DNA of 9,219 nt from Acidobacteriaceae bacterium (lineage in GTDB: Bacteria > Acidobacteriota > Terriglobia > Terriglobales > Acidobacteriaceae): positions 1-9,219 of the forward strand of contig WQYS01000076.1 of assembly GCA_009781125.1 (NCBI GenBank), given 5' to 3'. The translations under genes and the position numbers were made by a program. This document shows positions 6,101 to 9,219 of this stretch, piece after piece (position 1 is the stretch's first letter; every line of letters begins with the position of its first letter). The notes beneath the pieces were generated by a model. The model worked only from the letters and a program-made list of their open reading frames with translations, did not search any database and had not been told where the DNA came from.

Positions 6101-9100
6101 CTGCTGACGATTACTCCGGCGCCTCTGGTGGTAACGGCCAATCCTGCTACCTTCGACTATGGGCAACCCTATACGGGATTAACAGCTCAGATTACCTCTC
6201 CTGCCAGACTGCCGAACGGAGACTCCTTCACGGTCGGCGCTACGACAGCTCTGCCTCCTAACTCTCTTGCCGCAACGTATACAGGCGCTATTGTGCCGAC
6301 GTTGACTCCGAACGGCACGACGCTGCTGAGTAACTACGATGTAACGTATAACAACGCCGATTTGACGATCGAAGACCTGGTGGTTACGTCGACGGTGACG
6401 GTCAACGCTCCCGGCGGTACTCCTGGACCGTCTGCTGCGGTTCCCTATGGCACGCCGGTGACGCTGACCGATGCGATCACTCCAGCGCCTGCCGTCGGCG
6501 ATACGGGCACGGTGACCTTCTACGAGGTTCCCGCTGGCACGGCATCCTGTAGTTCGATTCCCGCCGGTTCGATTGTGATTGGTCCGGCTGTCAACGTGTC
6601 TTCGGACGGCACCAGCGCATCGGCCACGCTGCCGGTAGCTCTACCAGCTAACCCGGATCCGTATCTGATCTGTGCGGCCTACAGCGGAAGCACCACTACG
6701 GGACAAGCCACGGGCGGATCGTCCCTGGGCGGACCGGTCTCGGTGACGGTGACTCCGTATAGCCTGTCCCCAGGCGCCTGCTTGTCGCCGATTCAGCCTC
6801 AGAACGTCTGTCCGGCGCTGATTCTGACGCCGAATCCGGCCACCCGCCTTACGGGGGATCCGGACTCGTCGATTGCCTGGAGCTACACGACAGCCATTGC
6901 CCCCGGTGCCAGCCTGCAGAACGGAGATACGCTCGCGACGGTGCAGATTGCAGGCAATCCGGGGACGTTCACGCCTGACTATACCTCGGGCTCTTCCACT
7001 ACGGAGGGCGTCTATCCGGTGGCTCTCTCGGGCCTGACGAGCAGTAACTACGTGATCAGCTTCGCTCCGGGCACGCTGACGCTGAACGATTCGCCTACGA
7101 ATCCGACGCTGAAGATCGGCACCAACGGCAACCCGCCCAGCACGGCGACGAACCAGCAGACCAGCTATGGGCAGACGGTGGTTCTGCAGACGACCGTTCC
7201 GGCGAGCGGAAGCGGCTCCGCGCCGACGGGCACGGTGACGTTTTATGACAGCAATGGCAACCCGATCTGCGCGGCTCCGGTGCTGAGCGACGGCACGGCT
7301 ACCTGCGATTCGGCTCCTGGACAGTTGCCCGCAGGCATGGAGCAGATCACGTCCGTCTACAGCGGCGACTCGAACTATGCGCCGGGCACGGCTGGTCCGA
7401 TGCCTTTGCAGATCAATCCGGCGACGGCGAACAACGACGGCACCACTCCGGCAATCGTCATCACGGTGGCGAACACCAGCATGCTGCAAGGTTCGGCGAC
7501 GATGCCTGCCTTCAGCTATACCTGCGCGCTGGCTACGGGCGCTCAGTTCTACAACGGCGACACCTGTGCGGCCATCGTAGACGGCATCGCGAAGTATTTC
7601 GTGGACCCCACGGTGGATTCGACTACGCCGCTCTCCGGCACCCAGCCGAGCATATCGATAGCCGACAGCGCCACCGGCTCCACTGCCTGCGCGGACACAA
7701 GTACCACGAGCCCAGGCACGGGTTGCAGTCTGACGGTTGCCAACTACACGGTACACTTCGTTCCGGGCACGCTGACGATTGTCAGCGCCGCGACACTAAC
7801 GACCATGACAGTGACACCGACAACGGCGCTGACAGCCAACGGAGGGACGACTTACGGGGTCCCGGTGACTCTGACGGCTCAGGTAACGGAGGCGGACGGA
7901 ACAACCCCAGTACCGGCAGGCGGCACGGTAACGTTCAGCAACGGCGGCGTGGTGCTGTGTACGGCGACGGTACAGGCGGACGGCTCGGCAACCTGCGAGC
8001 CGCTGAATGGGACGGACAATCCGCTGCTGCCAGTGGGCAGCTACGACGTGACGGCGACCTATCAGGGCGACGGAACGACGGGCAGTACGGACATGGCGAC
8101 CAGCACCAGCCTACCGGTTCCAGTGACGGTTACCAGGGCCAAGCTGAGCGAAAACGACACAACGCCAGTTGCGCCAAGTGCGCCTCCGCCTGCGACATCG
8201 GCTACGCAAGGCACGGATGGTCCGGACGGCCAGCCATATCCTGCGCCATATTTAGCGGTTGTTCCGGGTACAACACCGGACGATCCGGCAACGATCACGG
8301 CAGGCCCGTTCCCGACGAGTACGACGGGCGGTCCGGCGACGGGCACGGTGACGATCACCGACTCGCTAGGCAATCCGGTCTGCTCGGCGACGATCAACAC
8401 CGTCACAGGCACGGCAAGCTGCCAGGCGATCCTGCCTCCGGGTACAACGACGCTCGATGGAAACTACAGCGGCGATCCCAATTTCAGCCCCAGCACGGTG
8501 GGTCCGCCGGTTGCGGTGCCGGTGTCACTTTCGCTGACCGTGAACGGCAGCACCAATCCATCGCCAACCACTTACGGACAGTCGGTGGTGCTGACCACAA
8601 CGGTGCCTCCTGGAACGACCGCGTCGCAGCTGGCGTTCAACTACGACGTCAGCGGCACGGCGACACCGGTTCCTGGCTGCACGGTGACGATCGATATTAC
8701 GGCCAATCCAAATACGGCCTCGTGTACGACTACCACGATGCCGGTGGGCGGACCGTTTGACATCACCGCCAATCTTACCGGCGCCTCGCCCCAGCCGGAT
8801 GCGGCCTCGAATACCGTGCAGCTGACGGTGAACGCGGCGGAGATGGTTCCGGTTCTGGCGTCTGTGCCTGATCCGCCGACGGCAGGCCAGGCGGGAACGG
8901 TGCTGACGGTTACGTTGCCATCGGACGCGACGGGGACGGTGACGTTCTACGAGCAGGATGGGACGACGGCGCTTCCGGGCTGCACGAACAGGCCGATCAC
9001 GGCGGGCACGCCGAACGCGACGTCGACCTGCACGGTGACCATCCCAGTAGGGACGACGGCGGTGGAGGCGAAGTACAACACGGGCGGGAACTATGCTCCG

Positions 9101-9219
9101 GCGACGACCAACCAGGTTCCGGTGAACGCGGCGGAGATGGTTCCGGTTCTGGCGTCTGTGCCTGATCCGCCGACGGCAGGCCAGGCGGGAACGGTGCTGA
9201 CGGTGACGTTGCCGTCGGA
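3110..9219 (+). CDS. Giant secreted NHL-propeller / MBG / Ig-like repeat protein, 3' end off the right edge
   Basis: Exported surface protein of at least 2036 residues with no stop in the window. Residues 1-29 form a signal peptide: basic start MFRKAN, hydrophobic core, likely cut after AYA or AYAA. In order follow an anchor-like beta domain with two Cys (about 35-155), an NHL propeller (about 180-545), an Ash/HYDIN-like beta domain (about 545-681), two putative-Ig (He_PIG-type) domains (about 697-900), two MBG-type domains (about 901-1089), then alternating Ig-like and MBG-like domains to the edge. The protein is very rich in Thr, Gly, Ala, Pro and Val and poor in Lys. The ATG at 3110 has AGGGA nine bases upstream and gives a normal signal peptide; an in-frame ATG at 2978 would add 44 residues but has AAGGG directly touching it. 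Adhesion or carbohydrate binding at the cell surface is inferred from architecture only. No enzyme domain is seen; the anchor or sorting domain would lie beyond the window. Confidence 0.9.
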   Translation, partial: MFRKANVTLCCIFVFAMVSFLAASKAYAAVTAQVTGASSGYTPTGVDFDGIEVTQQSVPITVTFTFNAPATVSNAEVTGQGGQLVDFIPVPPSGMGTPTDTCTGAVITAADQTCSVEAIFAPTATGLREGAITLFDALGNQLGVAYLKGLGLGPQLVFRPATMTHVAGAGTTDTNTKLVQGKNMVMDAAGNLYVANLNSCSVSIYLYSSATDSYSWSQNLDVSEGTCTGNAAGTSGTYTGSPRGMWVDGAGNIYVVNSDTGVVWEFRITSLPGVYPATYHKVQLSATGTPALLFAGVTAKYTTPSSIVVDGYGNIFFTESQANPNNVWKAVLKPDGTYTLTAIWSISPGGNGATNTNAWGLAVDAAGNVYVGLDNTFRVVKLIPADSTNPPGETLYNVSTGGDVANASNGGLAGPYSLAVDAAGDVYIADTTGGTGSCTAQYNDTTGANSCNGTSQVVVAVPQSQNDPNTTYKAAALPLQWPDGTYNTTFPLTTTGAGTMMRNGSSLRGIAIDKWGNLYVMDQIINANSNGVTLGTIWKLTMNVPPSSLEFGKLYVGNSSLPQVFSPTNIGNENLTIEAADTAISPITDGGAVNNGMVNFATGSVLSSGGSTACIPDATATPPLNSVDVLPATSCDLTVSFSPVANTGAGVDRAVLNNLDTNTLNATADPIAKIDLNGIGLYLCIDPPGCVDTPVSPYVLSPGLPNVPYSGLATPFTPMDGSSGNLTAPLSITDTANPGTYLFSGTLPPGMQLWDYGGGRVMLSGTATSTGTYDFTLQAKDSTLPVDGGPYTTTQAYTLTISNVVITTPSPLLDATYGATYSQTLGANGGTGPYTYAVTSGSLPPGLILSAAGVTAGVISGQPGASSGSPATVGSYSFAVTVTDSKGATGTQTYVLTVQPATVRVVAFCSRVYGTALSLTNNCAYSINGIVTTVTNSSGTTYTGDTFIGTVTVDPAGALLTSPVGTYPLTPGANPFGNTRAANYNVVASTPVGAYTNLLTITPAPLVVTANPATFDYGQPYTGLTAQITSPARLPNGDSFTVGATTALPPNSLAATYTGAIVPTLTPNGTTLLSNYDVTYNNADLTIEDLVVTSTVTVNAPGGTPGPSAAVPYGTPVTLTDAITPAPAVGDTGTVTFYEVPAGTASCSSIPAGSIVIGPAVNVSSDGTSASATLPVALPANPDPYLICAAYSGSTTTGQATGGSSLGGPVSVTVTPYSLSPGACLSPIQPQNVCPALILTPNPATRLTGDPDSSIAWSYTTAIAPGASLQNGDTLATVQIAGNPGTFTPDYTSGSSTTEGVYPVALSGLTSSNYVISFAPGTLTLNDSPTNPTLKIGTNGNPPSTATNQQTSYGQTVVLQTTVPASGSGSAPTGTVTFYDSNGNPICAAPVLSDGTATCDSAPGQLPAGMEQITSVYSGDSNYAPGTAGPMPLQINPATANNDGTTPAIVITVANTSMLQGSATMPAFSYTCALATGAQFYNGDTCAAIVDGIAKYFVDPTVDSTTPLSGTQPSISIADSATGSTACADTSTTSPGTGCSLTVANYTVHFVPGTLTIVSAATLTTMTVTPTTALTANGGTTYGVPVTLTAQVTEADGTTPVPAGGTVTFSNGGVVLCTATVQADGSATCEPLNGTDNPLLPVGSYDVTATYQGDGTTGSTDMATSTSLPVPVTVTRAKLSENDTTPVAPSAPPPATSATQGTDGPDGQPYPAPYLAVVPGTTPDDPATITAGPFPTSTTGGPATGTVTITDSLGNPVCSATINTVTGTASCQAILPPGTTTLDGNYSGDPNFSPSTVGPPVAVPVSLSLTVNGSTNPSPTTYGQSVVLTTTVPPGTTASQLAFNYDVSGTATPVPGCTVTIDITANPNTASCTTTTMPVGGPFDITANLTGASPQPDAASNTVQLTVNAAEMVPVLASVPDPPTAGQAGTVLTVTLPSDATGTVTFYEQDGTTALPGCTNRPITAGTPNATSTCTVTIPVGTTAVEAKYNTGGNYAPATTNQVPVNAAEMVPVLASVPDPPTAGQAGTVLTVTLPS
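3656..4738 (+). other. Region encoding a six-motif NHL beta-propeller
   Basis: Six NHL-type motifs of the form xLAVDAAGNVYV occur: VMDAAGNLYVANL (residue 185), RGMWVDGAGNIYVVNS (243), SSIVVDGYGNIFFTES (305), WGLAVDAAGNVYVG (359), YSLAVDAAGDVYIADT (416) and RGIAIDKWGNLYVMD (508). Spacing is about 54-62 residues except for a 92-residue gap before the last, which holds a Cys-containing insertion (about 432-490). NHL blades usually run 40-45 residues, so these are long blades with big loops. Six blades would close a propeller. In secreted bacterial proteins such propellers are thought to bind proteins or glycans; no ligand can be read from this sequence. Confidence 0.75.
5661..5684 (+). repeat. 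Perfect 12-bp tandem duplication in a putative-Ig domain
   Basis: CGGCGGGGGTAA occurs twice head to tail (5661-5672 and 5673-5684). It keeps the frame and repeats four residues, giving AAGVTAGVISGQP where He_PIG-type domains usually read like STGVISGTP. It looks like a slippage event in a G-rich tract that lengthened one turn. Confidence 0.7.
8826..8925 (+). repeat. First copy of a 100-bp near-identical direct repeat
   Basis: Starts within VNAAEMVPVLASVPDPPTAG (V at residue 1907) and spans the first strands of an Ig-like domain. It matches 9120-9219 at 98 of 100 bases; the two differences (T8911/G9205 and A8920/G9214) are silent third positions. The 294-bp offset is exactly 98 codons, one whole domain. 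Confidence 0.9.
9120..9219 (+). repeat. Second copy of the direct repeat, cut by the right edge
   Basis: Repeats 8826-8925 in the same reading frame and is still matching at the last base, so the repeat is longer than can be seen. Further 294-bp units may follow outside the window. Between the copies, 8926-9119 encodes the rest of one unit (GTVTFYEQDG and a Cys pair 16 residues apart). Confidence 0.9.

Larger units (their letters stand above)
5810..9219 (+). repeat. Region encoding the MBG / Big_3_5-type Ig-like domain array
   Basis: At least ten beta-domains of about 85-130 residues follow one another. MBG-type units end in phrases like YTNLLTITPA, NNADLTI, FAPGTLTL and FVPGTLTI. Big_3_5-type units carry YGxxVxL, GTVTFY, a Cys pair and YSGDSNY (residues 1329-1437 are the clearest case: SYGQTVVLQT, PTGTVTFYDS, VYSGDSNYAP). 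The order after residue 900 is roughly MBG, MBG, Ig, MBG, Ig, MBG, Ig, Ig, Ig, Ig, next Ig. Five Ig units share a Cys-x(11-15)-Cys spacing, such as CAAPVLSDGTATC. Most copies have diverged strongly, but the last two are nearly identical at the DNA level over the part visible. Confidence 0.8.

Noticed and set aside
6641..7756. 371-codon minus-strand frame opposite the giant gene
   Set aside because: Extremely Arg-rich low-complexity translation caused by the codon bias of the plus-strand repeats; no domain, no ribosome site noted. The plus frame is continuous and has clear domains.
7723..8760. 345-codon plus-strand frame overlapping the giant gene
   Set aside because: A different frame of the same Thr/Gly-rich repeats, giving Arg/Gly/Asp/Ser-rich low-complexity protein; explained by repeated codons, not by a nested gene.
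8826..9219. Repeat considered as a CRISPR array or mobile-element end
   Set aside because: The repeats stay in the reading frame, differ at synonymous sites and are one domain length apart, so they are coding duplications; there are no short spacers, inverted ends or transposase.

Overview
The window reads as a chromosome segment of a GC-rich, Gram-negative-type bacterium, most likely Acidobacteriota of the Terriglobia (Terriglobus/Granulicella/Edaphobacter type). The main reason is the very long exported protein on the right: an N-terminal anchor-like domain, an NHL beta-propeller, then a long series of putative-Ig, MBG and Big_3_5-type domains. This architecture is common in that group. The assignment is inference, not a database match.

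Left part (1-1413). A P4/IntS-type tyrosine recombinase lies on the minus strand, with its start at 1126. It runs off the left edge after 375 residues, with all catalytic residues visible. About 200 bp upstream of it is a tRNA-Ser(CGA) gene, also on the minus strand, whose CCA end (1322) points at the integrase. This is the usual layout of a genomic island or prophage integrated into a tRNA 3' end, so sequence left of about 1322 is probably mobile and sequence to the right ancestral chromosome. The 195-bp gap between integrase and tRNA is dense in structure: three ATATACAC copies in the integrase leader, TTGGA units spaced 10 bp apart, and a perfect 12-bp-stem hairpin between those units.

Middle part (1414-3109). 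queG, epoxyqueuosine reductase (last step of queuosine synthesis), starts at a TTG with a strong Shine-Dalgarno and is divergent from tRNA-Ser. A terminator-like hairpin follows at 2716-2744. The remaining gap up to 3109 has no convincing gene; it holds a perfect TATAAT and two inverted repeats that may belong to the leader of the next gene.

Right part (3110-9219). One plus-strand reading frame stays open for 2036 codons and leaves the window without a stop. It encodes a secreted multi-domain surface protein. Two segments 294 bp apart near the right edge are 98 of 100 bases identical, which indicates recent domain duplication and probably a tandem array continuing beyond the window.

The three parts do not look like one functional system. 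I see no CRISPR array, toxin-antitoxin pair, transposase or defence cassette. The most interesting items are the structured island boundary and the expanding repeat protein.
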